Shown piece after piece: positions 9,588 through 17,732 of a stretch of 64,000 nt of DNA; the first letter of the stretch is position 1; every line of letters starts with the position of its first letter. The notes below the pieces were generated by a model, which searched no databases, was not told the origin of the DNA, and saw only the letters and a program-made list of their open reading frames with translations. The DNA is taken from contig NZ_ABIZ01000001.1 in the NCBI RefSeq assembly GCF_000172155.1, positions 4,621,105 to 4,685,104 of the forward strand. The letters are read 5' to 3'. The position numbers were made by a program, and so were the translations under genes. This DNA is from Verrucomicrobium spinosum DSM 4136 = JCM 18804. GTDB lineage: Bacteria > Verrucomicrobiota > Verrucomicrobiia > Verrucomicrobiales > Verrucomicrobiaceae.

Positions 9588-9958
9588 ACTGCCTTGGCAA
9601 GATCTCACTGGCCTTTTTTGGCGTCATCATCCTCTTCATCGCTCTTGCAGCCGGATCCACAACGCACACGGCAGTCCGCACTGTCGAACGTGGAGGTTCC
9701 GGATCAGGAGCAGCGATAGCCTTCCTACTTTTACTAGGAGCGGGAGCTGTGGCTTTCGTTGTCTACTCTGCTCGCCGCTCGAATGCACAGGATAAACGAC
9801 GTCAAAAGTCCAAGGACGAACGCCAAGAGCTGCAACGGGCCGAGGAAATCGTCAGACAGTACGGTAGCGACGGAGAGAAACACGCGGTTGCTTCCGGCAA
9901 GGTCGACGCCCGAAGTTTGGCTCACGACATTCTCGTAAGGGCTCGCCAAAGGCGCTGA
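9584..9958 (+). CDS. small membrane protein coupled to the PrsW fusion
   Basis: A 124-residue protein with two hydrophobic helices (IILFIALAAG and AAIAFLLLLGAGAVAFVVY) separated by a Ser/Gly/Thr loop, then a basic charged cytoplasmic tail. The start overlaps the stop of the PrsW gene as ATGA, so the two are co-translated. It could be a substrate or stabilising subunit of the protease. No family is recognised. Confidence 0.65.
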   Translation: MNCLGKISLAFFGVIILFIALAAGSTTHTAVRTVERGGSGSGAAIAFLLLLGAGAVAFVVYSARRSNAQDKRRQKSKDERQELQRAEEIVRQYGSDGEKHAVASGKVDARSLAHDILVRARQRR

Positions 9959-10029
9959 CCCCCTCCCCTCATTCCAGCACAACAACTGGTATAGCAAAGT
10001 GCAGACAAAAACCACTGCACTCAAAAACC

Positions 10030-10596
10030 ATGATGAAACACATCGTTACCACCATCGCACTCACCATTCTGGCATCCTCAGCCTTCAGCCAATCCGTTCT
10101 CAAGGACGAACTGAAGTCACTGAAGGATAAAAAAGAGGCGGCGTACCAGCAAGCCGAACAGGTGAAACTGGATCAACTCGCCAACGTCAACAAGAAGTAC
10201 TACGAGGTCTTGAAGCAACTCCTGCTCAAGGCCAAGGTCTCCAACGCCAAAGACAACGAACTGATCTGGGGCATCAAGCGCGAGCTTGCTGACCTGGGAC
10301 ACTTCGAACCGGAAGACTGGTGCTACGGGACCTGGATTGTTGGCCCACGCCCTGAAGATCCACACACAGTGTTCAAGCTCGACTTCGACGGAGCAGTCTA
10401 CCGGGTCAACAGGGATACCGGCAAAGCCTTTGAAGACATTGGCTCGTCGAAACTGGAGATCCTGAGCGACGCCAAGGTGAAGTTCAAGAGCTATCGCATT
10501 GTTTACGAGGTTCAGAAGATCTCAACAGGCAAGGCGAAGTTCTCATTGTTCACCGAGCAGGGCAAAACAAGCGAAATGCCGGCAGTCCGTCAGTAG
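10030..10596 (+). CDS. exported protein with an N-terminal coiled coil
   Basis: A 188-residue protein with a signal peptide ending at SSAFSQ. A helical region (LKDELKSLKDKKEAAYQQAEQVKLDQL) is followed by a small beta-rich domain from about residue 95 (WCYGTWIVGPRPEDPHTVFKLDFDGAVYRV). Such proteins are common and mostly uncharacterised in Verrucomicrobiota and Planctomycetota. It is monocistronic, 72 bases after the PrsW pair, and convergent with the next gene. Confidence 0.65.
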   Translation: MMKHIVTTIALTILASSAFSQSVLKDELKSLKDKKEAAYQQAEQVKLDQLANVNKKYYEVLKQLLLKAKVSNAKDNELIWGIKRELADLGHFEPEDWCYGTWIVGPRPEDPHTVFKLDFDGAVYRVNRDTGKAFEDIGSSKLEILSDAKVKFKSYRIVYEVQKISTGKAKFSLFTEQGKTSEMPAVRQ

Positions 10597-10635
10597 GGCT
10601 CAGTATGGAGGGGGCGGCGCAAGCCAAACCCTTTT

Positions 10636-11382
10636 TTAGCTGACCGAGCACGCAGTTCTTGGAATGTCTCCAATCAGTTCAATTTCGCCGTTAGACTCAA
10701 ATTCCTTTATCGGCCTTATCACCAACGGGAACGCCTTGAGACAGGCAAGATCGGTGGACCACTCGGACCAGACTAGCGCAGCGCCCAATAGACTCAACGA
10801 CTCAGACGCAGTCTTCCCAGTTAGGTGACAGTCTACACTGCATGCCCTCTCCCATTCTAGGAACCACATTGCTGCGGTTGCTCCATCTTTGATCGGACAA
10901 CCGCACCTGCCATCACGATTATGCGCAGCCCCACTGACAAAAGCCTCCCATAGTAGCAGCGACGGAATTTTACTAGATCTCCACTTCGAGACATCAAGTG
11001 TTGCATAGACCTCTGTTTTCAGGTGGTCCATTCTCTTCAGCAGCCACGCACACTGATGGAGGCCAATCAACCCAACGTAGCAGCCTACCTTTCCAGACCA
11101 CGATGGCGATTCATTTTCAGATCTCCGTTTACTCAACATACCTGCGTCCACCGGAACAGGGATATAGCCAGGCGATTCAAACCCCAAGGCTACGGACCTT
11201 CCAGATCTTAGATCAAATTCAATCCATTCTGCCAACTTTTCAATGCTCCGATGACCTCTAACTTCATCGGAGTGGGTACTCAGAGCGCTTATCCGTGCCC
11301 ATCCAAAATTCTTCTTCAGTGTGGATCCCACGTCACAGGCGTAGATGACCCTTTCCGGCAGATCTTTCTCGTCGTTCATCAT
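10636..11382 (-). CDS. hypothetical protein, possible RNase H-like fold
   Basis: A 248-residue soluble protein opening IYACDVGSTLKKNFGWARI, reminiscent of the first acidic strand of RNase H-like/DUF429 proteins. A second acidic strand candidate is VALGFESPGYIPV, and there is a Cys pair (DGRCGCPIKDGA). I do not recognise the family with certainty. Codon use looks less biased than in the housekeeping genes at the right of the window. It is transcribed against the module that begins at 11.5 kb. Confidence 0.5.
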   Translation of the reverse strand: MMNDEKDLPERVIYACDVGSTLKKNFGWARISALSTHSDEVRGHRSIEKLAEWIEFDLRSGRSVALGFESPGYIPVPVDAGMLSKRRSENESPSWSGKVGCYVGLIGLHQCAWLLKRMDHLKTEVYATLDVSKWRSSKIPSLLLWEAFVSGAAHNRDGRCGCPIKDGATAAMWFLEWERACSVDCHLTGKTASESLSLLGAALVWSEWSTDLACLKAFPLVIRPIKEFESNGEIELIGDIPRTACSVS

Positions 11383-11470
11383 CCTTTGATAGTTGCACCC
11401 AATAATCGATCAAATTCAGTTCGCCTGCCGCAAGCTAAGACAGATTCGGCCGACCTGCAAATGCGGTTCT

Positions 11471-11490
11471 TTTAGTGGTATAATACATTG
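11471..11490 (+). promoter_or_regulatory. extended -10 promoter for the DNA-metabolism module
   Basis: TGGTATAAT lies at 11476-11484: a TATAAT hexamer with an upstream TG. The -35 region at about 11456 (TGCAAA) is weak, as is usual with extended -10 promoters. Transcription would start near 11491 and give a leader of about 60 bases ending in GGAAGG before the ATG at 11553. Confidence 0.55.
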
Positions 11491-11552
11491 AACGCGAAAG
11501 GGTTAGCCTCCAGCACCAGCTGAACAGGTCAAAATCCTCTCCGGAAGGCGTC

Positions 11553-11765
11553 ATGAAGGCAAAGCACCGTCATTACAGCCCTCCCATCTCGCGGTTTCTC
11601 GTCTCCGTCCTCTACCATGAGGCCCAAGCCAAAGGCATTCCGATGACCAAACTCACGGATCAGCTTCTGCGCCAGGCTCTTACCGGCTCCTCAGGATGGC
11701 AGACTGCGGAAACCCTCCGGGAACAGGAGGCTCAGTACCAGATTCCGCCGGCGAAAGCTGCGTAG
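11553..11765 (+). CDS. small hypothetical protein, first gene of the module
   Basis: A 70-residue basic/amphipathic protein (MKAKHRHYSPPISRFLVSV, GIPMTKLTDQLLRQAL). The strand-helix-helix pattern could be a ribbon-helix-helix type DNA binder, which would suit an autoregulator at the head of a mobile module. A GGAAGG Shine-Dalgarno sits 6 bases before the ATG, and a good promoter is upstream. It is followed by a strong terminator hairpin. Confidence 0.55.
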   Translation: MKAKHRHYSPPISRFLVSVLYHEAQAKGIPMTKLTDQLLRQALTGSSGWQTAETLREQEAQYQIPPAKAA

Positions 11766-11790
11766 GAACCACCCACATCCCAAGGAATGA

Positions 11791-11820
11791 AGCACCGGCC
11801 CCACCACAGGCCGGTTTTTT
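11791..11820 (+). terminator. rho-independent terminator / leader hairpin 1
   Basis: ACCGGCC (11794-11800) pairs with GGCCGGT (11809-11815) and is followed by TTTTTT. It lies between the 70-residue gene and the next ATG at 11859, and is the first of a series of such hairpins across the module. Confidence 0.8.
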
Positions 11821-11858
11821 CATGCTCTGGATCCACCCCACACCCACAAAACACCGCC

Positions 11859-12386
11859 ATGGCAGTCAGACTATCCGCCAACTACAGCAAAAAGCTTGGT
11901 TTGCCCCAATACAGCAGCCACAGCTTCAGTGCCTCCGTCGAAGTCGAACTCACCGATCTCAATCAGGTCGAATCCGAATGTCAGAAGCTCTACCAGCTTC
12001 TTCAGCAGTCGGTCGACCAGGAGATTCAACAGGTCGGCTTCGTTCCCGATCCCAAGCAGTACGGCCAAAAGGGTTCCTCATCTGGTCTCCGCAATGGCTT
12101 CCACCGCAACGGGAATAACCAGAACGGCCGTCAGTTCAGGGTCCACAATGGTTCACAAGACCGCTGGGCCTGTACGGATGGTCAACGCGGGTTCATCCTG
12201 CGCATCACCAACGAGAACAACCTCGACAAGCAGGAGATCGAAGCTCTTGCCCATCGTCTCTACGGCCTGGGCGTGAAGCATCTCAACAAGATGCAGGCTT
12301 CCCAGCTCATTGAGGAACTCCTCACCCTGGCTGGCAAACCCCGTCAGTCCAGGTGGCATCAACAACCTCAACAACAGGCGGCATGA
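11859..12386 (+). CDS. hypothetical protein of the DNA-metabolism module
   Basis: A 175-residue protein. Its N-terminus (RLSANYSKKLGLPQYSSHSF) is followed by a helical region of alternating Glu/Gln. A Gly/Asn/Gln-rich linker leads to a C-terminal domain with a helix-hairpin-like segment (AHRLYGLGVKHLNKMQASQL) and a Gln-rich tail. No enzyme motif is present. The stop overlaps the start of the nuclease gene as ATGA, so the two are expressed together. A single-strand-binding or adaptor role for the nuclease is possible but not shown. Confidence 0.6.
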   Translation: MAVRLSANYSKKLGLPQYSSHSFSASVEVELTDLNQVESECQKLYQLLQQSVDQEIQQVGFVPDPKQYGQKGSSSGLRNGFHRNGNNQNGRQFRVHNGSQDRWACTDGQRGFILRITNENNLDKQEIEALAHRLYGLGVKHLNKMQASQLIEELLTLAGKPRQSRWHQQPQQQAA

Positions 12387-13204
12387 CCAATCTCGCTGTT
12401 TCTCCACCCCAAAAGGTTGAGCGCAGCGAGAATGAGATCCTCACCGGCTTGCAGCAAACAGTTTCAGCCTCACGGCTCACCTTGTTTCTGCAATGCCGGT
12501 TGAAGTTCTACTACCGCTACGTGCTCAAACTGCCCAAACCCAAACCTGCTTCACTCCATGTCGGCAATGTGGTTCACGCCACCTTGAAAGCATGGCACAA
12601 GGCGAGATGGATCGGGACACCCCTCACCCTCAAAGGACTCCATGACGAGTTCTCGAAAGCGTGGGACGACCAGAACAAGGAAGAACCCGTCGACTGGCAG
12701 GGAGAAGAAGAAGACGAAAGGCTCACCGCTTGGCGTCTTTGCGAACTCTACTACCGCCAGTCCGGATTCGAACACGCTGAAAAACCCGATGCTGTGGAAG
12801 TACCGGTCGAAACCGATCTGTCCTCCCATGGTCTTCCGCGGTTGATCGGTGTCCTTGATCTGGTCCAGCAACGCAAAATCATCGACTACAAGACTTCGTC
12901 CACCACACCCAACTCTGAGAAGGTGGCGCACACTCACGAAGTGCAGACCAGCATCTATGCCATTCTCTTCCGGGAAGCCGCAAGCATCCGGGAAGAAGGC
13001 ATTGAACTGCATCATCTGGTCAAATTGAAGAACCCAAAGCTCTGTATCACCCAGCTTCCTCCGATGACCGACAGCCAGCAAAACAGGCTGTTTCATCTTC
13101 TGGAAGCCTACCTGGAAGGAATCGACCGCAAGGACTTCGTTCCTTCACCAGGCATGGGCTGCGCGAGCTGCGAGTTCTTCAACGAGTGCCGCCACTGGAA
13201 TTAA
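12383..13204 (+). CDS. RecB/Cas4-like PD-(D/E)XK nuclease with Fe-S cluster
   Basis: A 273-residue nuclease. The pattern is a Cys in SRLTLFLQCRLKFYYRY (C38), a His in NVVHATL, the catalytic core LIGVLDLVQQRKIIDYKTS (Asp, then Asp-Tyr-Lys), and a C-terminal CASCEFFNEC. The one plus three cysteines match the 4Fe-4S fold of AddB/Cas4-type exonucleases. The expected product is a 5'-3' or end-processing DNA exonuclease. No cas genes are nearby; the neighbours are a ligase and a sliding clamp, so it probably serves replication or recombination of the element. It starts at the ATGA overlap. Confidence 0.85.
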   Translation: MTNLAVSPPQKVERSENEILTGLQQTVSASRLTLFLQCRLKFYYRYVLKLPKPKPASLHVGNVVHATLKAWHKARWIGTPLTLKGLHDEFSKAWDDQNKEEPVDWQGEEEDERLTAWRLCELYYRQSGFEHAEKPDAVEVPVETDLSSHGLPRLIGVLDLVQQRKIIDYKTSSTTPNSEKVAHTHEVQTSIYAILFREAASIREEGIELHHLVKLKNPKLCITQLPPMTDSQQNRLFHLLEAYLEGIDRKDFVPSPGMGCASCEFFNECRHWN

Positions 13205-13230
13205 TCGAACCATCACCACCCCAAAACCGG

Positions 13231-13280
13231 AAGAGAAGCCAGCCATCTGCCCTCGTGGTGGAGGCTGGCTCTCTTCTTTT
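13231..13280 (+). terminator. terminator / leader hairpin 2
   Basis: AGCCAGCC (13237-13244) pairs with GGCTGGCT (13263-13270). The stem is extended by AAGAG/CTCTT with a one-base bulge, and the 3' side is T-rich. It starts 27 bases after the nuclease stop and ends just before the next ATG at 13289. Confidence 0.75.
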
Positions 13281-13288
13281 ACCCGCCT

Positions 13289-13561
13289 ATGAAGATCATT
13301 CCCCTCCTCATGTTGTGCTGTCTGATGCTGGTCACAAGTCCGGCAAAGGCAGGCTGGTTTCCCGAAAAGAAAGACGATCACAAAGAACGGCTCGTCTTCA
13401 TGGAGAACCAGCTCCAGTCACAACGAAAAACCTCCGATGGTTGGGCCATTGCCGCCGGCATGCTCTGCATCGGATGTGTTTTCCTCTTCGTTCTTGGAAC
13501 CGCCCTTGGATCAAAAGCCCGCCATGCAGCATCCCAACCTCAACGACAGCCGCTGGATTGA
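13289..13561 (+). CDS. small exported/membrane protein
   Basis: A 90-residue protein with an N-terminal signal (MKIIPLLMLCCLMLVTSPAKA), a charged segment, and one transmembrane helix (AIAAGMLCIGCVFLFVLGTAL) with a basic C-terminus. It overlaps the next gene by 38 bases. It may be part of an element-encoded envelope function. No family is recognised. Confidence 0.55.
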   Translation: MKIIPLLMLCCLMLVTSPAKAGWFPEKKDDHKERLVFMENQLQSQRKTSDGWAIAAGMLCIGCVFLFVLGTALGSKARHAASQPQRQPLD

Positions 13562-14036
13562 TGAAGACAATCCGGAAGTGCTTCCGCCAGCCCGGACCAA
13601 CAACTGGGCCACCCGATGTCGCCAGTACTTTTCCAAGTACTGGAACCCCAGGTCTGTTCAGCCGCCTCAAGCGGATCCGGACTTTCCACAGTATTCGGCT
13701 CCTGAACGGGCTGCAGAAGTCCTCCGGTACATCTTCAACCTCATCGAGCACTGGCTCTCTCCTCTCGGCACCCTCCGGGAATGGCTGCGGATTAACGCCC
13801 GCATCGCCATTTTTCTGTTGGTACCGATTCTTCTGGTTGTGCCACTGATCACCTACGCGCTTGGACAGTTGAATGTCTGGGCAGCGTTGATCGCGACGAT
13901 GACCTCGCAGGTAGTCATCTTCCCTCTCTCAGCCCTGCTTCTGGTAGGACTGATCATCGCCCTCATCCACGTGAGCAAAACACTGGTGGGGCGCAACACG
14001 CAGGGACGCAGACCGCCACCGAACTACTACGAATAG
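13524..14036 (+). CDS. two-helix membrane protein of the module
   Basis: A 170-residue protein with a polar N-terminal half and two strong hydrophobic segments (AIFLLVPILLVVPLITYALG and VVIFPLSALLLVGLIIALIH) before a basic Pro-rich tail. The ATG at 13524 lies inside the end of the preceding gene, which suggests coupled synthesis of two interacting membrane proteins. The function is unknown. Confidence 0.6.
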   Translation: MQHPNLNDSRWIDEDNPEVLPPARTNNWATRCRQYFSKYWNPRSVQPPQADPDFPQYSAPERAAEVLRYIFNLIEHWLSPLGTLREWLRINARIAIFLLVPILLVVPLITYALGQLNVWAALIATMTSQVVIFPLSALLLVGLIIALIHVSKTLVGRNTQGRRPPPNYYE

Positions 14037-14072
14037 AGGGACTCCCCTCACCCGCAACCCCAACCCAAATCA

Positions 14073-14108
14073 GACCCGCATGCCTTCACCGGCGTGCGGG
14101 TCTTTTCA
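14073..14108 (+). terminator. terminator / leader hairpin 3
   Basis: GACCCGCATGCC pairs with GGCGTGCGGGTC (12 bp with one wobble) around a TTCACC loop and runs into TCTTTTCATTT. The ligase ATG follows at 14118. Confidence 0.8.
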
Positions 14109-14117
14109 TTTCAAGCC

Positions 14118-15176
14118 ATGCAAACCACTCTTTACTACCGCCAAGGATCATCCGACAAAGTCTACACGGTGAGCATCGTCCCGCAGGGTCTTCGCTTCGC
14201 CGTCAACATCGCATACGGCCGCAGAGGCTCCACCCTGCAGACGGGCACCAAAACCGACGTTCCCGTTGCCCTGGAAGATGCTCAGATCATTTTCCAGAAG
14301 ACGGTGAAGGAAAAGACCACCAAGGGCTACATCGAAGGAGAAGCAGGAACCCGATACACGGAGACCGGCAGCGTCCGTAAAAATACGGATATCCTTCCCC
14401 AACTCCTGAATCCCATCACGGAAGAACATGCACAGAAGTACATTGAAGATCCCGCCTATTGGATGCAGGAAAAGCTCGATGGTCGGCGGATCCTCCTCAA
14501 GAAGACCGCGAACCAGGTCACGGGCATCAACCGTCTGGGACTGGAAACGGAACTGCCCTTAACAATTGTTAAGTCAGCAATGGAACTCCCGGGTGACTTC
14601 CTTGTGGATGGTGAAGCCGTTGGCGACACTCTTCACGTCTTCGACCTCCTGGAACTTGCAAATGGAAACCTGCGTGATCAGCCCTACGGGCAGAGAATGC
14701 TTAAAGCCATCCAGTTGTTGGCAGGCAGCATCTACAACATGCACCTCAAGCATGTCCCCACGGCTACTCTGACTGACAATAAACGGTCGGTGTTCGCCGT
14801 GATGAAGGCCCGGGGCAAAGAAGGTGTGGTCTTCAAACACGAAGACTCTACCTATATTCCAGGCAGACCGGCTTCAGGTGGTTCCCAGCTCAAGTGCAAG
14901 TTCTACGAGACGGCTTCGTTCATCGTCGGCAAGATCCATCCCAACAAGCGGAGCATTTCATTGCTGCTGTTTGAAGGCGACAGGATCAAGCCAGCGGGGA
15001 ACGTCACCATCCCGGTAAATCACGACATTCCAAAACCCGGGGATGTGGTGGAATGCCGGTACCTGTACGCATTCAAGGAGAGCGGCTCCATCTTCCAACC
15101 CGTCTACCTGGGCAGAAGGGATGACATTCGCGCTGCTGAATGCGTGGTGGGACAACTGAAGTATAAAATGCACTAA
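14118..15176 (+). CDS. WGR-domain ATP-dependent DNA ligase
   Basis: A 352-residue protein. Residues 1-75 form a WGR-type domain (TLYYRQGSSDKVYTVSI, then IAYGRRGSTLQTGTKT). Next is the nucleotidyltransferase core: WMQEKLDGRRILL supplies the AMP-accepting Lys (K119, motif I KxDG). It is followed by FLVDGEAVG (motif III), GVVFKHEDSTY (motif IV) and LKCKFYETASFIVG (motif V). A C-terminal OB-like domain ends the protein. The family seals DNA nicks using ATP, while bacterial chromosomal ligases normally use NAD. An ATP ligase in this context is typical of phages and large mobile elements. The WGR domain may guide it to DNA ends. Confidence 0.88.
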   Translation: MQTTLYYRQGSSDKVYTVSIVPQGLRFAVNIAYGRRGSTLQTGTKTDVPVALEDAQIIFQKTVKEKTTKGYIEGEAGTRYTETGSVRKNTDILPQLLNPITEEHAQKYIEDPAYWMQEKLDGRRILLKKTANQVTGINRLGLETELPLTIVKSAMELPGDFLVDGEAVGDTLHVFDLLELANGNLRDQPYGQRMLKAIQLLAGSIYNMHLKHVPTATLTDNKRSVFAVMKARGKEGVVFKHEDSTYIPGRPASGGSQLKCKFYETASFIVGKIHPNKRSISLLLFEGDRIKPAGNVTIPVNHDIPKPGDVVECRYLYAFKESGSIFQPVYLGRRDDIRAAECVVGQLKYKMH

Positions 15177-15251
15177 AACGAGTACATTGAATTGGGCTGC
15201 CCCTGCATCTAGTATACAGGGACAGTTCATCCCTCTCCAATCCCGAAAGAC

Positions 15252-16109
15252 ATGCACAAGCTTGACTTCCTTGAGGTAGGTAAAATCGACCAGGTGCCGA
15301 CAGCTCCTCGACTGTATCAAAAGTCGTGCCGCGAAGCACACGCACACTTCACGTACAACGTCGGACTGGTCGCGGGTCTCGCAGTACTACCAGGCTTTTC
15401 CTTCTGGGCGGCACAGATTTGGCAAGAGTGTTCCACTGAAGCACATCGCCAGATAATGGGCAAACACCGAAAAGTGCCGACCCACAACCAGGACACCATG
15501 CTGCGTATTGGCCTCAGATCCCGTGAACTCATGGCACGAGAGTTCAATATCAGCAGCGATCAACAAATCGACCACTTAAAAGAACGAACAGTAACGTTTG
15601 AGGAGGTAATTTCGCACTCCGCCTACTTGCACGGAGTGGTAGAAAATCTACTAAAGTCCATTTGCGTCCAGATGTGGGGGGCATTTGAAGTTCTGTGTGA
15701 AGACGTCCTGAACGGATCGCTTTGCTCACTACCGACTATCTTCGGTCATGTAGCTCCAGAGGACATGAAGTTCCGAAGCAGGAAGGCAATCCGCAAGTCG
15801 TTTACAAAGGCGTTCGCGAGCGACCCAAAAATCGACTCAATATTATCCGACCTTCGCATCGACGCTAGCGCAGCCATCCGTAATTTGCTTGTACACAAAG
15901 CAGGAGTTTGCGACATCGACTTCCTCCAGGACACAAGAGGTTGCCAGACGCTGACGCAGTACGCGAACATTACACCTGGAACAGCACTAAAGTTCGATGG
16001 GCCTTCTACGTTCGCAATTGTAAATCCGATTGTCCACTTGGGACACGAGTTGCTTATTGCGACAGACAACTGGATCTCATCCAAATTGCCCTCACACCCA
16101 AGTACCTAA
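15252..16109 (+). CDS. HEPN-like protein (possible RNase), probable cargo gene
   Basis: A 285-residue, mainly helical protein. Near residue 215 it carries IRNLLVHKAG, the R-x4-H motif that marks HEPN ribonucleases and their relatives, within a long four-helix-like region. HEPN proteins often act as toxins or abortive-infection effectors. It lies between the ligase stop and the hairpin that belongs to the clamp gene, and its base composition is lower in GC than its neighbours. It therefore looks like a cargo gene inserted into the module. No antitoxin gene is adjacent. Confidence 0.6.
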   Translation: MHKLDFLEVGKIDQVPTAPRLYQKSCREAHAHFTYNVGLVAGLAVLPGFSFWAAQIWQECSTEAHRQIMGKHRKVPTHNQDTMLRIGLRSRELMAREFNISSDQQIDHLKERTVTFEEVISHSAYLHGVVENLLKSICVQMWGAFEVLCEDVLNGSLCSLPTIFGHVAPEDMKFRSRKAIRKSFTKAFASDPKIDSILSDLRIDASAAIRNLLVHKAGVCDIDFLQDTRGCQTLTQYANITPGTALKFDGPSTFAIVNPIVHLGHELLIATDNWISSKLPSHPST

Positions 16110-16132
16110 TCCTAGCTACAACTTCGCTTTTA

Positions 16133-16165
16133 AACCCATGTCCTCTCAAGAGGCATGGGTTTTTC
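16133..16165 (+). terminator. terminator / leader hairpin 4
   Basis: AACCCATG-TCCTCT pairs with AGAGG-CATGGGTT (one-base bulge, CA loop) and runs into TTTTTCATTTT. It lies 24 bases after the HEPN gene stop and ahead of the clamp ATG at 16201. Confidence 0.8.
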
Positions 16166-16200
16166 ATTTTCAATCTCAAACCCAGAAAGGAAACCACACC

Positions 16201-17661
16201 ATGACACCCATAACCTTGCCCGTCGCAGAGCTTAAATCGGCTCTCAGCGGCTTCAGCAAGATCATTCCAAAGAACAGCACCCTCCCCGTCCTGCAATGCC
16301 TCAAAATCGAGCGCACACAGGAAGGTTGGATTTGTCTCACCGCCACCGACCTCGACAGGTTCGTGACGCTCAGACTCGAACAACCGGCCAAAGGTGAACC
16401 CGCCTCGCTTCTCGTCCCCTTCGACAACCTCCAAAAGGTGGTGAAGACCTGCGACAAGAACCAACGGATCCACCTGGAAGCCGGCCCCAACAACCACCAC
16501 AGCATCAAGTTTGATCTCGTCGGCCAGATCGGGGAGACCAAATCCAAAGCTCCCCCGGTCGAGGAATACCCGGAAATCCCAAGGATTAACGGAGAACCGA
16601 CACCGGTCTCTGAATCGCTCAGAATGGCGATTCTAGACGCCATGACCTGCGCCTGCACTGACGACACTCGACCGCCGCTGAAAGGCGTCTGCGTCGACGT
16701 AAGCAAGCATGATGCACACTACGTTGTCGGGACGGATGGGCATCACCTCTACAGCTGCAATTCTTTCAATCTGCCATTCAAGAAATCCCTGCTCATACCA
16801 AGGCACAAGTTCCTGGCGTGGAAGGATTTCAATCTCGATGGCGAATGGAAAATGAAGGTCTCGGACACTTCGGACGCCAAATCTGAAGTCAGTCTACAAA
16901 TCAGCAGCAGGAGGTGGCGCTTCATTACCAAACAACTTCCCGGCAACTTCCCGAACTGGCAACAGTGCGTCCCGGATCCTACTTTGGCAAAAACTCACCT
17001 CGAACTGGTTCCCGACAACCTGCAAGCGGTAGCGCAGGTCATCCAGAGCATGCCGTGTCATGATCCCAAGCATCAGACCATCGGCATTCAATGGAACGGG
17101 AAAGAGGTCGCACTCCTGACCAAACAGGAACCCACCGATCCATGGAGTCGCATCTCGATTCCAGACGCCAAAGGAACAGGACCAGATGTGACGATCTTTT
17201 GTGACCGTCGCTACCTATCCAAAGCCCTGGAGTACGGCCTCACCACTATTGGGCTCATTGATGAAATCTCTCCACTTCGACTCTACCGCGGTGGAAGACA
17301 GATGATCATCATGCCTGTGCGAACAATAGGCGCAGTTGAAGAAGTTCAACCTCCACAGCCTGCCCTTACTCATCGCAAAACAGCAACGTCACAAACGTCG
17401 CCCACACCTCAACCACCCAAACCAGAAAGGAATCCCATGCCAGCCCCCACAAACACCCCTCCTGATCATGAACAAGCCCCAGGCATTGATCAGATCGTTC
17501 AGGTCATCGGAGAAGCTCGTGACACCATCGTGAATGGCCTTAACCGGCTCCAGGATGCGTCCAAGCAACTCCGACAGCTCCAGAAGGGTCGTCGCAATGC
17601 TGAACGCGGTCTGCAATCGGTACGAGCCACCATTCAATCCCTCACCCGCCTGAGGATCTAG
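16201..17661 (+). CDS. DnaN-like DNA polymerase III beta sliding clamp with C-terminal extension
   Basis: A 486-residue protein. Residues 1-380 follow the three-domain beta-clamp pattern: ELKSALSGFSKIIPKNSTLP with VLQCLKIE, TATDLDRFVTL, YVVGTDGHHLYS in the middle domain, and a third domain ending in IIMPVR, close to the usual MPMR(L) clamp terminus. About 100 extra residues follow: a Pro/Thr/Gln linker and a helical coiled coil (IVNGLNRLQDASKQLRQLQK). Clamps encircle DNA and tether polymerases, ligases and nucleases. Here the ligase and the Fe-S nuclease are close neighbours. The true start is 16201, after an A-rich AGAAAGGAAA leader. Confidence 0.85.
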   Translation: MTPITLPVAELKSALSGFSKIIPKNSTLPVLQCLKIERTQEGWICLTATDLDRFVTLRLEQPAKGEPASLLVPFDNLQKVVKTCDKNQRIHLEAGPNNHHSIKFDLVGQIGETKSKAPPVEEYPEIPRINGEPTPVSESLRMAILDAMTCACTDDTRPPLKGVCVDVSKHDAHYVVGTDGHHLYSCNSFNLPFKKSLLIPRHKFLAWKDFNLDGEWKMKVSDTSDAKSEVSLQISSRRWRFITKQLPGNFPNWQQCVPDPTLAKTHLELVPDNLQAVAQVIQSMPCHDPKHQTIGIQWNGKEVALLTKQEPTDPWSRISIPDAKGTGPDVTIFCDRRYLSKALEYGLTTIGLIDEISPLRLYRGGRQMIIMPVRTIGAVEEVQPPQPALTHRKTATSQTSPTPQPPKPERNPMPAPTNTPPDHEQAPGIDQIVQVIGEARDTIVNGLNRLQDASKQLRQLQKGRRNAERGLQSVRATIQSLTRLRI

Positions 17662-17683
17662 CGGAACGACCATACCTGAAACG

Positions 17684-17727
17684 GGAAAGGGCTGGACGTG
17701 CTTCGTGCATATCCGGCCCTTCCTGTT
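17684..17727 (+). terminator. terminator / leader hairpin 5
   Basis: GGAAAGGGCTGGA pairs with TCCGGCCCTTCC (one wobble, one bulge) and is followed by TGTTTTC. It sits 23 bases after the clamp stop and 6 bases before the next ATG. Confidence 0.7.
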
Positions 17728-17732
17728 TTCAG

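Noticed and set aside
12383-13204. Cas4 of a CRISPR system
   Set aside because: The Fe-S nuclease fold fits, but no other cas gene or array is near. Ligase and clamp neighbours point to a replication or recombination role.
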